NCBI GenBank assembly: GCA_022801595.1
Contig: JAAWSO010000002.1
Span: forward strand, 143,663 to 207,662
DNA from: Clostridiales bacterium
GTDB lineage: Bacteria > Bacillota > Clostridia > Oscillospirales > Acutalibacteraceae
Length of the DNA: 64,000 bases
Direction of reading: 5' to 3'
The notes under the pieces were generated by a model that saw only the letters and a program-made list of their open reading frames with translations, was not told where the DNA came from and searched no databases. A program made the position numbers and the translations under genes. Within the stretch, counting starts at the first letter, position 1; every line of letters starts with the position of its first letter. Below are positions 42,699-52,713 of this stretch, one piece after another.

Positions 42699-43097
42699 AT
42701 GCAGATTACAGATCCAATCGCCGATTTGCTCACACGTATCCGCAACGCGAGTTCTGCAAAGCATGATTCCGTGGAAATTCCTGCTTCCAACATGAAGAAG
42801 GCAATTGTCCAAATTCTGGTGGATGAGGGTTACGTGAAGAATTTCACCATAGTGGAAGATGGCAAACAAGGCATCATTAAAGTAAATCTTAAATATGGCG
42901 AGGGCAAGGTTTCCGCCATTAAGGGCCTGCGCAGAGTTTCTAAACCAGGCCTGAGAATTTATTCCAATGCGGAAGAACTGCCAAAGGTTATCAAAGGCCT
43001 TGGCGTTGCTGTCATTTCGACTTCCAAAGGCGTGATGACCGATCGTCAGGCTCGGAAAGAGAATGTAGGCGGCGAGGTTCTCGCATTTATTTGGTAA
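42699..43097 (+). CDS. rpsH: Ribosomal protein S8
   Basis: S8 binds the centre of 16S rRNA and in E. coli represses the spc operon. The 132-residue protein begins [20 protein letters not shown] and ends with [20 protein letters not shown] and VLAFIW. AAAGGAGGT precedes the ATG. Confidence 0.98.
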   Translation: MQITDPIADLLTRIRNASSAKHDSVEIPASNMKKAIVQILVDEGYVKNFTIVEDGKQGIIKVNLKYGEGKVSAIKGLRRVSKPGLRIYSNAEELPKVIKGLGVAVISTSKGVMTDRQARKENVGGEVLAFIW

Positions 43098-43116
43098 GGA
43101 AAGGGGTGCTACTACT

Positions 43117-43665
43117 ATGTCGCGAATTGGAAGAAAACCCATAAATATTCCCGCTGGCGTGGATGTAAAGCTCAACGCCAACGTTATGACGGTCAAGGGT
43201 CCGAAGGGCACGCTGACACAGGAGCTCCATCCTGCTATGGCCATTGCCATCGAAGGCAATGAGATCCTCGTTACCCGTCCCAACGACGCAAAGGAAAACC
43301 GCTCCCTGCACGGCTTGACTCGGACGCTCATCCACAATATGGTGGTTGGCGTGACCGAGGGCTTCAAGAAGGAGCTGGACGTGAACGGCGTTGGTTATCG
43401 TGTGCAAAAGACTGGCAAAGATTTGGTGATGAACCTTGGCTTCTCCCATCAGGTAATCATGCCAGAAATTGAGGGCATTACCATTGAGTGCCCAAATCCA
43501 AACAAAATCATCGTTTCCGGTCCAGACAAGCAAAAGGTTGGTCAGTTTGCTGCTGAGATCCGCGAGAAACGTCTCCCAGAGCCATACAAGGGCAAGGGTA
43601 TTAAGTATGTTGACGAAGTGATCCGCCGCAAGGAAGGCAAAGCCGGTAAGGGTTCTAAGAAGTAA
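43117..43665 (+). CDS. rplF: Ribosomal protein L6
   Basis: L6 lies at the base of the factor-binding stalk. The 182-residue two-domain protein shows [35 protein letters not shown] and the C-terminal [20 protein letters not shown]. Confidence 0.98.
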   Translation: MSRIGRKPINIPAGVDVKLNANVMTVKGPKGTLTQELHPAMAIAIEGNEILVTRPNDAKENRSLHGLTRTLIHNMVVGVTEGFKKELDVNGVGYRVQKTGKDLVMNLGFSHQVIMPEIEGITIECPNPNKIIVSGPDKQKVGQFAAEIREKRLPEPYKGKGIKYVDEVIRRKEGKAGKGSKK

Positions 43666-43683
43666 TTAAAGGAGTGAATCATC

Positions 43684-44043
43684 ATGGTGAATAAGGCTGA
43701 TAGAAACACAGCCCGTCTGAAGCGCCACCTGAGAGTGCGCAGCAAAATCTCCGGCACAAGCGAGTGCCCACGCCTGAACGTATTCCGCTCCAGCAAGAAC
43801 ATCTATGCCCAGATTATCGACGATGTTAAGGGTGTTACTCTGGTAGCAGCTTCTACTCTGGACAAAGAGTTCACTGGAAATGGCGGAAACAAAGAGGCGG
43901 CACGCAAAGTCGGCGCAATGATCGCCAAGCGTGCAGCAGAGAAAGGCATCACCGAGGTTGTGTTTGACCGCGGTGGCTATATTTTCCACGGCCGTGTCAA
44001 AGAGCTGGCCGAAGGCGCCCGCGAGGGTGGCCTCAACTTCTAA
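43684..44043 (+). CDS. rplR: Ribosomal protein L18
   Basis: L18 binds 5S rRNA with L5. The 119-residue protein shows [37 protein letters not shown] and [20 protein letters not shown]. It follows rplF by 18 bases. Confidence 0.97.
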   Translation: MVNKADRNTARLKRHLRVRSKISGTSECPRLNVFRSSKNIYAQIIDDVKGVTLVAASTLDKEFTGNGGNKEAARKVGAMIAKRAAEKGITEVVFDRGGYIFHGRVKELAEGAREGGLNF

Positions 44044-44061
44044 TTATAAGGAGGGATACTT

Positions 44062-44559
44062 TTGGCTAGAATTGACGCATCAACAATTGATCTGAAAGAA
44101 CACGTGGTTGCGATTAACCGCGTATCCAAGACCGTAAAGGGCGGCCGTATCTTTAAGTTCGCCGCTTTGGTAGTGGTGGGCGACGGCAACGGCACCGTAG
44201 GCTTTGGTATTGGCAAAGCAGGCGAGGTTCCGGATTCCATCCGTAAGGGCATCGAGGACGCAAAGAAAAACCTGATGAAGGTTTCCCTGCGCGGATCCAC
44301 CATTCCTCACGAGGTTCTGGGCGCGTTCGGCGCAGGCCGTGTTTTGCTGAAGCCAGCCGCTCCTGGTACCGGTGTTATCGCTGGCGGCCCGGTTCGTGCG
44401 GTGGTTGAGGCTGCTGGTATCAAGGATATCAGAACCAAGGCTTTGCGCTCCAATAATCCATGCAACGTAGTACGCGCAACCCTGGAGGGCCTCTCCAATC
44501 TGCGTACCGCTGAGCAAGTTGCTGCTACTCGCGGCAAGTCCGTAAAAGAAATTCTGTAA
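44062..44559 (+). CDS. rpsE: Ribosomal protein S5
   Basis: S5 supports decoding accuracy and mRNA entry. The 165-residue protein has [40 protein letters not shown] and the C-terminal VKEIL. The start appears to be TTG 44062, preceded by AAGGAGGG at a normal distance. Confidence 0.97.
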   Translation: MARIDASTIDLKEHVVAINRVSKTVKGGRIFKFAALVVVGDGNGTVGFGIGKAGEVPDSIRKGIEDAKKNLMKVSLRGSTIPHEVLGAFGAGRVLLKPAAPGTGVIAGGPVRAVVEAAGIKDIRTKALRSNNPCNVVRATLEGLSNLRTAEQVAATRGKSVKEIL

Positions 44560-44574
44560 TAGGGGGTGGCAGTT

Positions 44575-44754
44575 ATGGCACAGCTCAAAATAAAGCTCGT
44601 AAAAAGTCTTATCGGAAGCAAGAAGGACCAAATTGCAACTGCCCAAGCGCTTGGTCTCAAGAAAATCGGCGATGAAGTTGTTCAGCCGGACAATCCGCAG
44701 ACCAACGGCAAGGTGGCCAAGATTATCCACCTCATCGACGTTTGCAAAGCGTAA
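44575..44754 (+). CDS. rpmD: Ribosomal protein L30
   Basis: The 59-residue protein shows [20 protein letters not shown] and [17 protein letters not shown], the bacterial L30 pattern. I start it at ATG 44575 (MAQLKIKL), with GGGGGTGG upstream. Confidence 0.96.
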   Translation: MAQLKIKLVKSLIGSKKDQIATAQALGLKKIGDEVVQPDNPQTNGKVAKIIHLIDVCKA

Positions 44755-44771
44755 GAAGGAGGTGCGACGAA

Positions 44772-45212
44772 ATGAAATTGCATGATCTGACTGCGGTTCC
44801 TGGCTCCACCCAAGTCTCCAAGAGAGTGGGCAGAGGGCACGGTTCCGGACATGGTAAGACTGCCGGCAAAGGCCACAAAGGCCAAAAAGCCAGAGCAGGT
44901 AAAGGTTTCCGCCCAGGTTTTGAGGGTGGTCAGATGCCTCTCCAAAGAAGAATCCCGAAGAGAGGTTTCGTAAACATTTTTGCAAAGGAGATCCTTTCCA
45001 TCAATGTTGGCTCTTTGGAAGCTTTTGAGAATGGGTCTGTGGTAGACACCCAGGCTTTGATTGACGCTGGTTTGATTAAGAAGTGCTGCGACGGGGTGAA
45101 AATCTTGGGCAACGGCTCTTTGACGAAAAACCTGACCGTTCAAGTAAGCGCTTTCTCCGAAGCTGCAAAGCAAAAGATTGAAGCTGCCGGTGGGAAGGCC
45201 GAGGTGATCTGA
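44772..45212 (+). CDS. rplO: Ribosomal protein L15
   Basis: L15 joins late in 50S assembly. The 146-residue protein begins [20 protein letters not shown] and contains [20 protein letters not shown] and [20 protein letters not shown] 44772 follows AGGAGGTG; the ORF track begins ten codons early. The secY start lies one base beyond its stop. Confidence 0.98.
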   Translation: MKLHDLTAVPGSTQVSKRVGRGHGSGHGKTAGKGHKGQKARAGKGFRPGFEGGQMPLQRRIPKRGFVNIFAKEILSINVGSLEAFENGSVVDTQALIDAGLIKKCCDGVKILGNGSLTKNLTVQVSAFSEAAKQKIEAAGGKAEVI

Positions 45213-45213
45213 A

Positions 45214-46548
45214 TTGTTTAAAACAATACGGAACGCCTGGAAAGTGCCTGAGCTTCGCTGGAAGCTATTGTTCACCCTGTTTATCATCGTGGTATTTCGG
45301 ATCGGTTCAGTTATCACCGTGCCGTTCCTCAATACTGACGCATTGGCAGGCTTGATGGACGAAGTGAGTAACAATGGTTCCGCTCTGGGTTACCTGAATA
45401 TGCTTTCTGGTAATGCGTTTGCCAGCGCGTCGCTGTTCGCTATGTCCATTACGCCATATATTAATGCATCCATTATTATGCAGCTCCTGACGATTGCCAT
45501 AAGGCCGCTGGAGCGTTTGGCCAAGGAAGGGCTGGAGGGCCAGAAGAAAGTGACGGCCATCACCCGGTTCCTGACGGTAGGCCTTGGATTGGTGCAAGGC
45601 ACTGCGTTCTATCTCTATCTGAGAAGCAGTACTTGGCAGGGCACGCCGGTCACCCTCTACAACGAGGGCGGCGCACAGGTATTTTCCGCAATCGTGATCA
45701 TACTCACCTTTACGGCCGGCACAGCCCTGCTGATGTGGCTGGGTGAGCAGGTCAACAAAAAAGGTGTGGGCAACGGTATCTCGATCATCCTATTCGCGGG
45801 TATCGTGGCTCAAATGCCAACCATCATCATGCACCTGGTGGACTACATCAAACTGGCAATTGCGGCTCCAAGCGTAGCTGGCAAATTCTTCGGTTTGGTT
45901 CCAGGCTTTGTGCTGATCTTCTTCCTGTTGGTTTGGGTCATTGTCTTTATGAATGACGCCGAACGCAGAATCCCGGTTCAGTATGCAAAACGTGTGGTTG
46001 GCAGAAAGATGTATGGCGGGCAGAGCACCCATATCCCGATTAAGATCGGCGCTACCGGTGTCATGCCAGTCATTTTCGCAAGCTCCATCCTTGCGATCCC
46101 AAGCACCATTCAAATGTTCTTGGGCGATAGTGTCAAAGACGGCTTCTGGAAAGGCTTCTTTGACGCGTTCGCTTCCGGCGGATGGATCTATTGCATTGTG
46201 TATTTCATTTTGATTTTACTGTTTGCGTTCTTCTATATTACCATCCAGTATAATCCAATGGAAATGGCCAATAATCTTCGTCAGAATCACGGCACCATTC
46301 CAGGCATCCGCCCTGGCAAGCCTACCTCTGACTACATTGCGAAGATCTTGTCCAAGATTACCCTGATCGGAGCTTTGTTCCTCGCATTTATCGCCTTGCT
46401 CCCCATTGTTTATGGTTCCGTAACCGGAATGCAGAACTTGGGCTTGGGCGGTACCTCCATTATCATTATGGTAGGCGTTGCCTTAGAGACCGTGAAACAA
46501 ATGGAATCGCAAATGATGATGCGCACTTATAAGGGCTTCTTGGATTAA
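45214..46548 (+). CDS. secY: Preprotein translocase subunit SecY
   Basis: SecY forms the protein-conducting channel with SecE and SecG. The 444-residue protein has ten membrane helices, begins FKTIRNAWKVPELRWKLLFT, and carries FAMSITPYINASIIMQLLTI, ERRIPVQYAKR (cytoplasmic loop C5 region) and YNPMEMANNLRQNHGTIPGI. The start is TTG 45214, with AGGTGATC from the end of rplO as ribosome-binding site. It is placed, as usual, between rplO and adk. Confidence 0.98.
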   Translation: MFKTIRNAWKVPELRWKLLFTLFIIVVFRIGSVITVPFLNTDALAGLMDEVSNNGSALGYLNMLSGNAFASASLFAMSITPYINASIIMQLLTIAIRPLERLAKEGLEGQKKVTAITRFLTVGLGLVQGTAFYLYLRSSTWQGTPVTLYNEGGAQVFSAIVIILTFTAGTALLMWLGEQVNKKGVGNGISIILFAGIVAQMPTIIMHLVDYIKLAIAAPSVAGKFFGLVPGFVLIFFLLVWVIVFMNDAERRIPVQYAKRVVGRKMYGGQSTHIPIKIGATGVMPVIFASSILAIPSTIQMFLGDSVKDGFWKGFFDAFASGGWIYCIVYFILILLFAFFYITIQYNPMEMANNLRQNHGTIPGIRPGKPTSDYIAKILSKITLIGALFLAFIALLPIVYGSVTGMQNLGLGGTSIIIMVGVALETVKQMESQMMMRTYKGFLD

Positions 46549-46577
46549 ATTTCGGCGAAAGAAGGAGTAAAGAGAAT

Positions 46578-47210
46578 ATGAATATCATACTTCTCGGCGC
46601 ACCGGGCGCCGGCAAAGGCACACAAGCCGCAATTATTTGCGATCATTTAAAAATCCCAACCATTTCTACGGGTAATATTATCCGTGCGGCGCTGAAAAGC
46701 GGCACTGAAATGGGTCTGCGCGCCAAGTCCTACATGGATGAAGGCAAGCTGGTTCCCGATGAAGTTGTGATCGGCATCATCAAAGAGCGTCTCGCGGAAG
46801 ATGACTGCAAAAACGGCTTCATTTTGGATGGCTTCCCGCGCACCATTCCACAGGCCGAGGCTCTGGATAAGATGGGCGTAGTCATCGATAGAGTTGTCGA
46901 TATCGAGGTTTCCGATGAGGAAATCGTTCATCGCTTGTCCGGACGCCGTGTTTGCGAGAGTTGCAGTGCCAGCTACCATGTGACTTTCAACAAGCCACAG
47001 GAAGAAGGCAAATGCGACCTCTGCGCAGGCACCCTGATTCAGCGTATGGATGATCATCCGAATACAGTCAACGAACGCTTGAACGTATATCATGAGCAAA
47101 CCGAGCCTTTGCGGGATTATTACGCAAAGCAGGGGAAGCTGAGCGTGGTATCCGGCGAAGGGGACATCAGCGAGATCACTCGCTTGACTCTCGCCGCTCT
47201 TGAGGCGTGA
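46578..47210 (+). CDS. adk: Adenylate kinase
   Basis: This enzyme balances ATP, ADP and AMP. The 210-residue protein has the P-loop LLGAPGAGKGTQA, FILDGFPRTIPQAEAL, and a long LID domain with zinc-type cysteines CESCSASYH and CDLCAGTL. The stop overlaps the region of the map start. Confidence 0.98.
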   Translation: MNIILLGAPGAGKGTQAAIICDHLKIPTISTGNIIRAALKSGTEMGLRAKSYMDEGKLVPDEVVIGIIKERLAEDDCKNGFILDGFPRTIPQAEALDKMGVVIDRVVDIEVSDEEIVHRLSGRRVCESCSASYHVTFNKPQEEGKCDLCAGTLIQRMDDHPNTVNERLNVYHEQTEPLRDYYAKQGKLSVVSGEGDISEITRLTLAALEA

Positions 47211-47212
47211 TT

Positions 47213-47965
47213 ATGGTCGTGCTTAAAACAAGCCGGGAGCTTGCAGCAATGAAAGCGGCCGGCAAGATTTCAGCACGGGCCTTAAAGCTGGCTGGCGAGG
47301 CGGTGGAACCGGGTGTTTCCACCATGGAAATCGACCGCCTTGTCCGCCGCTATATTGAGGAGCAGGGAGCGACTCCTTCCTTCCTCGGTTACGGCGGGTT
47401 TCCAGCAAGCGCCTGTATTTCGGTGAACAATGTGGTCATCCACGGCATACCCCAGAAGGGTCACCTTCTCAAAGAGGGCGACATTGTCAGCATTGACATT
47501 GGCGCCTACTATGAGGGCTTCCACGGCGACAACGCGTGGACCTTTGCCTGCGGCGACGTGAGCAAAGAAGCCCAGGCCCTGATGGATGCAACACGCGAGA
47601 GCCTATTCGAAGGGATTCAGGCGGCGCAGCCTGGAAATCGAATCGGCGATATAGGAAGCGCGGTCCAACGGTATGTTGAAGCGCGCGGCTACTCGGTGGT
47701 ACGGGATTTCGTCGGCCACGGAGTAGGTGCGAAGCTGCATGAAGATCCAAGCGTACCAAATTATGGCACACCCGGCCGGGGTGTGCGCCTGTTACCAGGA
47801 ATGACAATCGCCATCGAACCCATGGTCAACGCCGGTGGTTACACCGTGGAGACCTTGGCGGACGGGTGGACCACCGTGACAACCGATGGAAAACTGTCCG
47901 CGCATTTTGAGCATTCCATTGCCCTCACCCCAGACGGGCCGGTTATTTTAACTCTGCCGGATTAA
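47213..47965 (+). CDS. map: Methionine aminopeptidase, type I
   Basis: Map removes the N-terminal methionine from new proteins. The 250-residue pita-bread fold shows the metal ligands in DIVSIDIGAYYEGFHGDNAW (two aspartates), GHGVGAKLHEDPSVPN and AIEPMVNAGG. I start it at ATG 47213; a GTG two codons earlier would overlap the adk stop. GAGG lies seven bases upstream. Confidence 0.97.
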   Translation: MVVLKTSRELAAMKAAGKISARALKLAGEAVEPGVSTMEIDRLVRRYIEEQGATPSFLGYGGFPASACISVNNVVIHGIPQKGHLLKEGDIVSIDIGAYYEGFHGDNAWTFACGDVSKEAQALMDATRESLFEGIQAAQPGNRIGDIGSAVQRYVEARGYSVVRDFVGHGVGAKLHEDPSVPNYGTPGRGVRLLPGMTIAIEPMVNAGGYTVETLADGWTTVTTDGKLSAHFEHSIALTPDGPVILTLPD

Positions 47966-47974
47966 GAGGTGCCT

Positions 47975-48220
47975 ATGGAATTTGTGAGAGGGCTTGTTGT
48001 CCGGTCCTTGGCCGGCCACGACAAGGGAGGATTCTTCACCATCTTGGAGGTCAACGGCAAGTTTGCCCTGATTTGCGACGGCAAGTGCCGGAGCCTGGAA
48101 AAGCCCAAGAAAAAGAAGATGATCCACCTGTCGGCCACCAGTACAGTGTTACCGGACAGTTCGATGAAAACCAATCGTGAAATTCGCAAAGCGCTGCAGC
48201 CCTTTGGGACGGCAGGCTGA
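47975..48220 (+). CDS. KOW-domain RNA-binding protein (L14e-like)
   Basis: This 81-residue basic protein has a KOW-type start, [20 protein letters not shown], and a following strand [15 protein letters not shown] with a lysine-rich stretch [10 protein letters not shown]. The gene regularly sits between map and infA in Gram-positive spc operons. It is related in fold to archaeal/eukaryotic ribosomal L14e. Its exact role is unknown; RNA or ribosome binding is likely. The start is ATG 47975 with AGAGGTG upstream. Confidence 0.88.
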   Translation: MEFVRGLVVRSLAGHDKGGFFTILEVNGKFALICDGKCRSLEKPKKKKMIHLSATSTVLPDSSMKTNREIRKALQPFGTAG

Positions 48221-48245
48221 TTTCCGCAAAAGGGGAGGTTATTCT

Positions 48246-48464
48246 ATGTCTAAGCAGGACGTAATTGAAATTGAGGGTACGGTAAAAGAAGCGCTGCCAA
48301 ACGCAATGTTTACGGTGGAGCTTCCCAATGGCCATGAGATTCTAGCCCATATTTCCGGCAAGCTGCGGATGAATTTCATCCGCATTTTGCCGGGAGACAA
48401 GGTTACAGTGGAGATGTCTCCCTATGACCTGACCCGCGGGCGGATCACATGGCGGTCCAAGTAA
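48246..48464 (+). CDS. infA: Translation initiation factor IF-1
   Basis: IF-1 blocks the A site during initiation. The 72-residue OB fold reads [40 protein letters not shown] and [20 protein letters not shown]. The start is set by AGGGGAGG; the ORF track starts 23 codons early. Confidence 0.98.
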   Translation: MSKQDVIEIEGTVKEALPNAMFTVELPNGHEILAHISGKLRMNFIRILPGDKVTVEMSPYDLTRGRITWRSK

Positions 48465-48498
48465 TCAACCACTTCACTAACTAAGGGAGGGCGCACAA

Positions 48499-48612
48499 AT
48501 GAAAGTCAGACCTTCTGTCAAGAAAATTTGTGAAAAATGCAAAGTTATTAAGCGCAAGGGTAAGATCATGGTGATCTGCGAAAACCCGAAGCACAAGCAG
48601 CGCCAGGGCTAA
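48499..48612 (+). CDS. rpmJ: Ribosomal protein L36
   Basis: This gene is too short for the ORF track. The 37-residue protein begins [20 protein letters not shown] and ends [13 protein letters not shown] with the later Cys and His form the zinc site of the C+ type. GGGAGGG lies about ten bases before the ATG. It fills the gap between infA and rpsM in the canonical order. Confidence 0.97.
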   Translation: MKVRPSVKKICEKCKVIKRKGKIMVICENPKHKQRQG

Positions 48613-48649
48613 TGGCGCAAACCCTATTTAACACGGAGGTGCAACCATT

Positions 48650-49018
48650 ATGGCGCGTATAGCAGGTATCGATTTACCAAGAGATAAGCGTATCGAAATT
48701 GGTCTTACCTATATTTACGGCATCGGCCGCAAAACTGCGACAGACATCCTGGCAGCAACCGGCATTGATCCCGATATCAGAGTAAGAGATCTCACAGAGG
48801 ACGATGCTTCCAAACTGAGAGAATATATTGAGCGTAACTACCGCGTAGAGGGCGACCTGAGAAGAGACATCGCTTTCGACATTAAGAGACTGATCGAAAT
48901 TCAGTGCTACCGCGGAATCCGTCATCGCAAAGGCTTGCCAGTAAGAGGCCAGCGTTCCAAGACCAACGCTCGTACCCGCAAAGGTCCGAAGAAGACCATG
49001 GCGAACAAGAAGAAGTAA
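48650..49018 (+). CDS. rpsM: Ribosomal protein S13
   Basis: S13 contacts the 50S subunit and P-site tRNA. The 122-residue protein begins [20 protein letters not shown] and contains [20 protein letters not shown] and [20 protein letters not shown]. It opens the alpha-operon part. Confidence 0.98.
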   Translation: MARIAGIDLPRDKRIEIGLTYIYGIGRKTATDILAATGIDPDIRVRDLTEDDASKLREYIERNYRVEGDLRRDIAFDIKRLIEIQCYRGIRHRKGLPVRGQRSKTNARTRKGPKKTMANKKK

Positions 49019-49042
49019 GCAAGTTAGGAGGGATTTATTAAG

Positions 49043-49450
49043 ATGGCAGCACAAAAGGGCGGTAAGAAAGCTACCGCAGTTCGCAGACGCCGCGAGAGAA
49101 AAAATATTGAACGCGGAGCTGCTCATATTCAGTCCACCTTTAATAACACAATTGTTACCATCACAGACGTTCAGGGCAACGCGATTTCCTGGGCAAGCTC
49201 TGGTGAATTGGGTTTCAGAGGTTCCAGAAAATCGACCCCTTATGCCGCTCAAACCGCAGCAGAAACTGCAGCGAAGGTTGCAATGGAGCACGGCATGAAA
49301 ACGGTTGAGGTTTATGTGAAGGGACCGGGCGCAGGCCGTGAGGCAGCGATTCGCGCGCTGCAAACCGCTGGCCTGGAAGTCAGCATGATTAAAGACGTTA
49401 CACCGATTCCACACAACGGATGCCGTCCTCCAAAGAGAAGACGTGTCTAG
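49043..49450 (+). CDS. rpsK: Ribosomal protein S11
   Basis: S11 lies on the 30S platform. The 135-residue protein shows [38 protein letters not shown] and the C-terminal [16 protein letters not shown]. Confidence 0.98.
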   Translation: MAAQKGGKKATAVRRRRERKNIERGAAHIQSTFNNTIVTITDVQGNAISWASSGELGFRGSRKSTPYAAQTAAETAAKVAMEHGMKTVEVYVKGPGAGREAAIRALQTAGLEVSMIKDVTPIPHNGCRPPKRRRV

Positions 49451-49489
49451 TTTTTGAGAAATAGAAACCAAAAGGAGGAAGGTTAGGAA

Positions 49490-50083
49490 ATGGCAAAAAA
49501 CAGTCAGCCAATTCTGAAAAGATGCAAAACTTTGGGCATCGATCCAGCCGTTCTGGGCGTAAGCAAGAGCACAAAAAGAAACCCAAAGCAAGGCAGAAGA
49601 AAGCAAAGTGAGTATGGCATGCAGCTCAACGAGAAGCAAAAGGCCAAATTCATTTATGGTGTTCTTGAGAAGCCATTTAGAAAATACTACGCAATGGCAA
49701 GCAAAGCCAGCGGCGTGACTGGTGAAAACCTGCTGCAAATCCTGGAGAGCAGACTGGACAACGTGGTCTATCGCTTGGGCTTTGCCAACACCAGAAGAGA
49801 AGCCAGACAAATGGTGAGCCACGGCCACATCACCGTAGATGGCAGCCGGATCAACATTCCATCTTATCTGGTGAAACCAGGCCAAGTGATCTCCATCCGT
49901 GAGAAGAGCCGCAGCTCGGTACGCATTAAGGAAGTTCTGGAGCAAAATGCGCAGACTCCTGTTCCAACATGGCTTGAGCTGGACAGAAATACCCTGCAAG
50001 GCAAGGTTGTGACCCTGTCCACGAGAGATGATATTGATTTCGATATCAACGAGACACTCATCGTTGAGTTGTACTCCAAGTAA
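49490..50083 (+). CDS. rpsD: Ribosomal protein S4
   Basis: S4 initiates 30S body assembly. The 197-residue protein has the S4 RNA-binding domain with SRLDNVVYRLGFANTRREAR and VSHGHITVDGSRINIPSYLV. The N-terminus lacks the zinc cysteine pattern seen in some S4 proteins. A 102-base gap to rpoA holds no gene. Confidence 0.98.
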   Translation: MAKNSQPILKRCKTLGIDPAVLGVSKSTKRNPKQGRRKQSEYGMQLNEKQKAKFIYGVLEKPFRKYYAMASKASGVTGENLLQILESRLDNVVYRLGFANTRREARQMVSHGHITVDGSRINIPSYLVKPGQVISIREKSRSSVRIKEVLEQNAQTPVPTWLELDRNTLQGKVVTLSTRDDIDFDINETLIVELYSK

Positions 50084-50185
50084 TGCCCGCTTCTTCGGCC
50101 GCGCAGCCCGTTTGCTGCTTGGCCTCGTAAGGCAGAAGGTACATGGTGGCGGCTTTGGCTGCCGATGTGTGAAGGAGGTTCGCGA

Positions 50186-51148
50186 ATGATTGAGATTGAG
50201 AAGCCAAAAATTGAAACAGAAGTTTTGTCGGATGATGGAACCTATGGTAAGTTTGTTGTGGAACCCCTGGAGCGAGGATTCGGCATTACCTTGGGCAACA
50301 GCCTGAGACGGGTACTGCTTTCTTCTCTGCCGGGCATTGCAGCGACATCCATTAAGATTGATGGTGTGGTACATGAATTTTCCACCATTCCCGGCGTCAA
50401 AGAAGATGTGACGGAAATCGTCCTGAATATTAAGGGACTGATTGCAAACCTTCTCTGTGACGGCCCAAAAACAGTGGAAATCTCTGCGGAGGGTCCATGT
50501 ACGGTAACCGCCAGCGCAATCAAATGCGACAGCGAGGTTGAAATCTTAAATCCTGAAATGCACATTGCCACTTTGAGTGACGGAGCAAAATTGTCTATGG
50601 AAATCACCCTGGATCGCGGCCGTGGATACATTCCCGCGGAGCGAAACAAGGCGAATATGGCCGCTAGTGCCCCAAGCGTTATTGGGGAGCTTCCAATTGA
50701 TTCCATTTACACTCCTGTTCTAAAAGTAAATTATAACGTTGAGCCTACCCGTGTGGGGCAAAGCATTGACTACGATAAGCTGAGCCTGGATGTGTGGACC
50801 AATGGGATTATCAGCGCGCAAGAGGCGGTTTCTCTTGCTGCTAAGATCCTGACCGAACACCTGAACCTCTTTGTGGATCTGTCTGACAAGGGCAGCAGCA
50901 CGGAGATTATGGTGGAAAAGGACGACAAGGGCAAGGAGAAGGTTTTGGAAATGACAATTGAGGAACTTGATCTTTCCGTTCGTTCCTTCAACTGCCTGAA
51001 GCGTGCAGGAATTAATACGGTTGAAGACCTGATCAACAAATCCGAAGAGGAAATGATGAAGGTCCGCAACCTCGGACGTAAATCTCTCGAGGAAGTTATT
51101 TGGAAAATGGCTTCCCTCGGCTTTAATCTTCACAAGGAAGACGAATAA
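50186..51148 (+). CDS. rpoA: RNA polymerase alpha subunit
   Basis: RpoA nucleates RNA polymerase assembly and its C-terminal domain contacts UP elements and activators. The 320-residue protein shows the N-terminal [20 protein letters not shown] and [19 protein letters not shown], and the C-terminal domain [20 protein letters not shown] with [16 protein letters not shown] 50186 follows GAAGGAGG; the ORF track begins seven codons early. Confidence 0.98.
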   Translation: MIEIEKPKIETEVLSDDGTYGKFVVEPLERGFGITLGNSLRRVLLSSLPGIAATSIKIDGVVHEFSTIPGVKEDVTEIVLNIKGLIANLLCDGPKTVEISAEGPCTVTASAIKCDSEVEILNPEMHIATLSDGAKLSMEITLDRGRGYIPAERNKANMAASAPSVIGELPIDSIYTPVLKVNYNVEPTRVGQSIDYDKLSLDVWTNGIISAQEAVSLAAKILTEHLNLFVDLSDKGSSTEIMVEKDDKGKEKVLEMTIEELDLSVRSFNCLKRAGINTVEDLINKSEEEMMKVRNLGRKSLEEVIWKMASLGFNLHKEDE

Positions 51149-51187
51149 TCCTTGTTTTTCAAACCCAAGGTAAAGGAGTGATATTCG

Positions 51188-51529
51188 ATGCCCGGAACCA
51201 GAAAGCTCGGAAGAGCGACCAGCCATAGAACTGCTATGCTGAGAGCGATGGTTACTTTTCTCTTGGAGAATGGTAAAATCGAAACCACAGTAACACGCGC
51301 CAAGGAGGTTCGTTCTCTGGCGGAAAAAATGATTACCATTGCAAAGGAAGATACTCTGCACAACAAGCGTATGGTGCTGTCTTTCATCACGAAGGAAGAT
51401 GTTGCCCACAAGCTGTTCTCAGAGATCGCGCCGAAGTATGCTGACCGTAACGGCGGTTACACTAGAATCAGCAAGCTTGGCCCAAGACGTGGCGACGCCG
51501 CTGAGATGGCAATTATTGAATTGATCTAA
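51188..51529 (+). CDS. rplQ: Ribosomal protein L17
   Basis: L17 is the last gene of the super-operon. The 113-residue protein shows [38 protein letters not shown] and the C-terminal [21 protein letters not shown] strong terminator follows after 27 bases. Confidence 0.98.
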   Translation: MPGTRKLGRATSHRTAMLRAMVTFLLENGKIETTVTRAKEVRSLAEKMITIAKEDTLHNKRMVLSFITKEDVAHKLFSEIAPKYADRNGGYTRISKLGPRRGDAAEMAIIELI

Positions 51530-51556
51530 AAAAATTATTATTCTTGATCATAAAAA

Positions 51557-51597
51557 GCGCCTGTTTAACACATACTCTGTGTTGACAGGCGTTTTTT
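51557..51597 (+). terminator. Terminator of the ribosomal super-operon
   Basis: CGCCTGT(TT)AACACA pairs with TGTGTT(G)ACAGGCG and is followed by TTTTTT. Confidence 0.9.
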
Positions 51598-51759
51598 CCT
51601 ATATATTTTTAATGTTCTATTTCCTAAAAATATAAAATTTACTCTATAAATCAGATAGAATTCTGGAAGAAGCAACCATATTTCCCCGAGCTCAAGAAGA
51701 TCAGCGTAAGGACAAAGGGAAATCGGACAGCGATTTTACAAATTGTACACAAAATTCAC

Positions 51760-51788
51760 TTGAAATAGACATTTCCATATAGTATTAT
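51760..51788 (+). promoter_or_regulatory. Promoter of the transglutaminase-like gene
   Basis: TTGAAA and TATTAT are 17 bases apart, ending 42 bases before the gene. The rest of the 300-base gap after rplQ holds only the operon terminator. Confidence 0.7.
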
Positions 51789-51830
51789 TAAAATAAACAG
51801 AGCTAGTATTAAAAACAAGGAGGGAGAGGA

Positions 51831-52595
51831 ATGAGAAAAAACAAAGCTGCTTTCCGTACAGGGAAACCAAAGTCCTGGTTGGTGAAACTTAAAATCGGCT
51901 TAGAATGGGCTTTTCTCCTATCCGCCTTGTTGGCTGTGATCATGCCCTTCACTGGGATGAACACATTTGCCCGCGGCAACGACTTCAACCGAGTATTTGC
52001 TGGAACGATTCACGTCTCAATTCTTCAGAATATTGGGAAGAGCCCAGAGGAACAGTTGCAGCTCCAAAATAAAGTGGAAGAAATTGCTGATTTGGTTTCT
52101 CCTGAGGATTCGGATGTAAAAAAAGTCAAAACAGTTCATGACTATTTGGTTCGCAACACGGAATACGATTATACCAATTATCTCAATGATACGGTGCCCA
52201 TGGTATCTTACACGGCTTATGGCGCATTGATCCGAAAGGTTGCTGTTTGCCAGGGATATTCCACCGCTTTTCAGATGATTATGGAAGAGCTGGGGATTCC
52301 TTGTGAGACGGTGGTAAGCGACGAGATGAGACACGCTTGGAACATGGTACAGGTAGACGAGGAATGGTACCATGTAGACACGACCTGGGACGATCCCGTG
52401 CCAGATCTCAAGAATCATGTTTCTTACGATAACTTCTTAATTAGTGACTCCCGCATCCAGGATGAGGAACATCAGTATACCAATTGGTTCATCCGTAATG
52501 AGGATAATACGATCCAAGCTGCTCCGAAGGCCACCAGCACAAAATATGATTCCTTGAGTCAGCGGGACTGGATGTATAGCAAAGAGCACCCATAA
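51831..52595 (+). CDS. Membrane-anchored transglutaminase-like protein
   Basis: The 254-residue protein has one N-terminal membrane helix (about residues 22-42), so the rest is probably outside the cell. The transglutaminase-like cysteine-protease core is clear: VHDYLVRNTEYDY, the catalytic cysteine in KVAVCQGYSTAF, the histidine in EMRHAWNMVQVD and the aspartate in HVDTTWDDPVPD. Such proteins cut or link peptides, often in the cell envelope; no substrate is known here. It is a single-gene unit with its own promoter and terminator. Confidence 0.88.
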   Translation: MRKNKAAFRTGKPKSWLVKLKIGLEWAFLLSALLAVIMPFTGMNTFARGNDFNRVFAGTIHVSILQNIGKSPEEQLQLQNKVEEIADLVSPEDSDVKKVKTVHDYLVRNTEYDYTNYLNDTVPMVSYTAYGALIRKVAVCQGYSTAFQMIMEELGIPCETVVSDEMRHAWNMVQVDEEWYHVDTTWDDPVPDLKNHVSYDNFLISDSRIQDEEHQYTNWFIRNEDNTIQAAPKATSTKYDSLSQRDWMYSKEHP

Positions 52596-52607
52596 TGATG
52601 TGAAACC

Positions 52608-52639
52608 AGAGCAGGTCAGAAACGACCTGCTCTTTCTTT
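52608..52639 (+). terminator. Terminator after the transglutaminase-like gene
   Basis: AGAGCAGGTC pairs with GACCTGCTCT around AGAAAC and is followed by TTCTTT. Confidence 0.85.
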
Positions 52640-52661
52640 GTGCAGAGATTTCAGAAACAAG

Positions 52662-52700
52662 AAAAAGGCGAGAACCATTTCCTATGGTTCTCGCCTTTTT
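52662..52700. terminator. Bidirectional terminator before the serA end
   Basis: A seventeen-pair stem, AAAAAGGCGAGAACCAT with its complement, has a five-base loop and T runs on both strands. It ends serA on the minus strand and backs up the preceding terminator. Confidence 0.92.
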
Positions 52701-52713
52701 GTAATATCGTTGC

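Noticed and set aside
50084-50185. Possible small gene between rpsD and rpoA
   Set aside because: The 102-base gap has no ORF with a start site; it probably only carries the rpoA ribosome-binding region.
48674-50374. 566-codon ORF on the minus strand opposite rpsM, rpsK, rpsD and rpoA
   Set aside because: It is the antisense shadow of four certain genes in the super-operon, has no ribosome-binding site and no recognisable domain.
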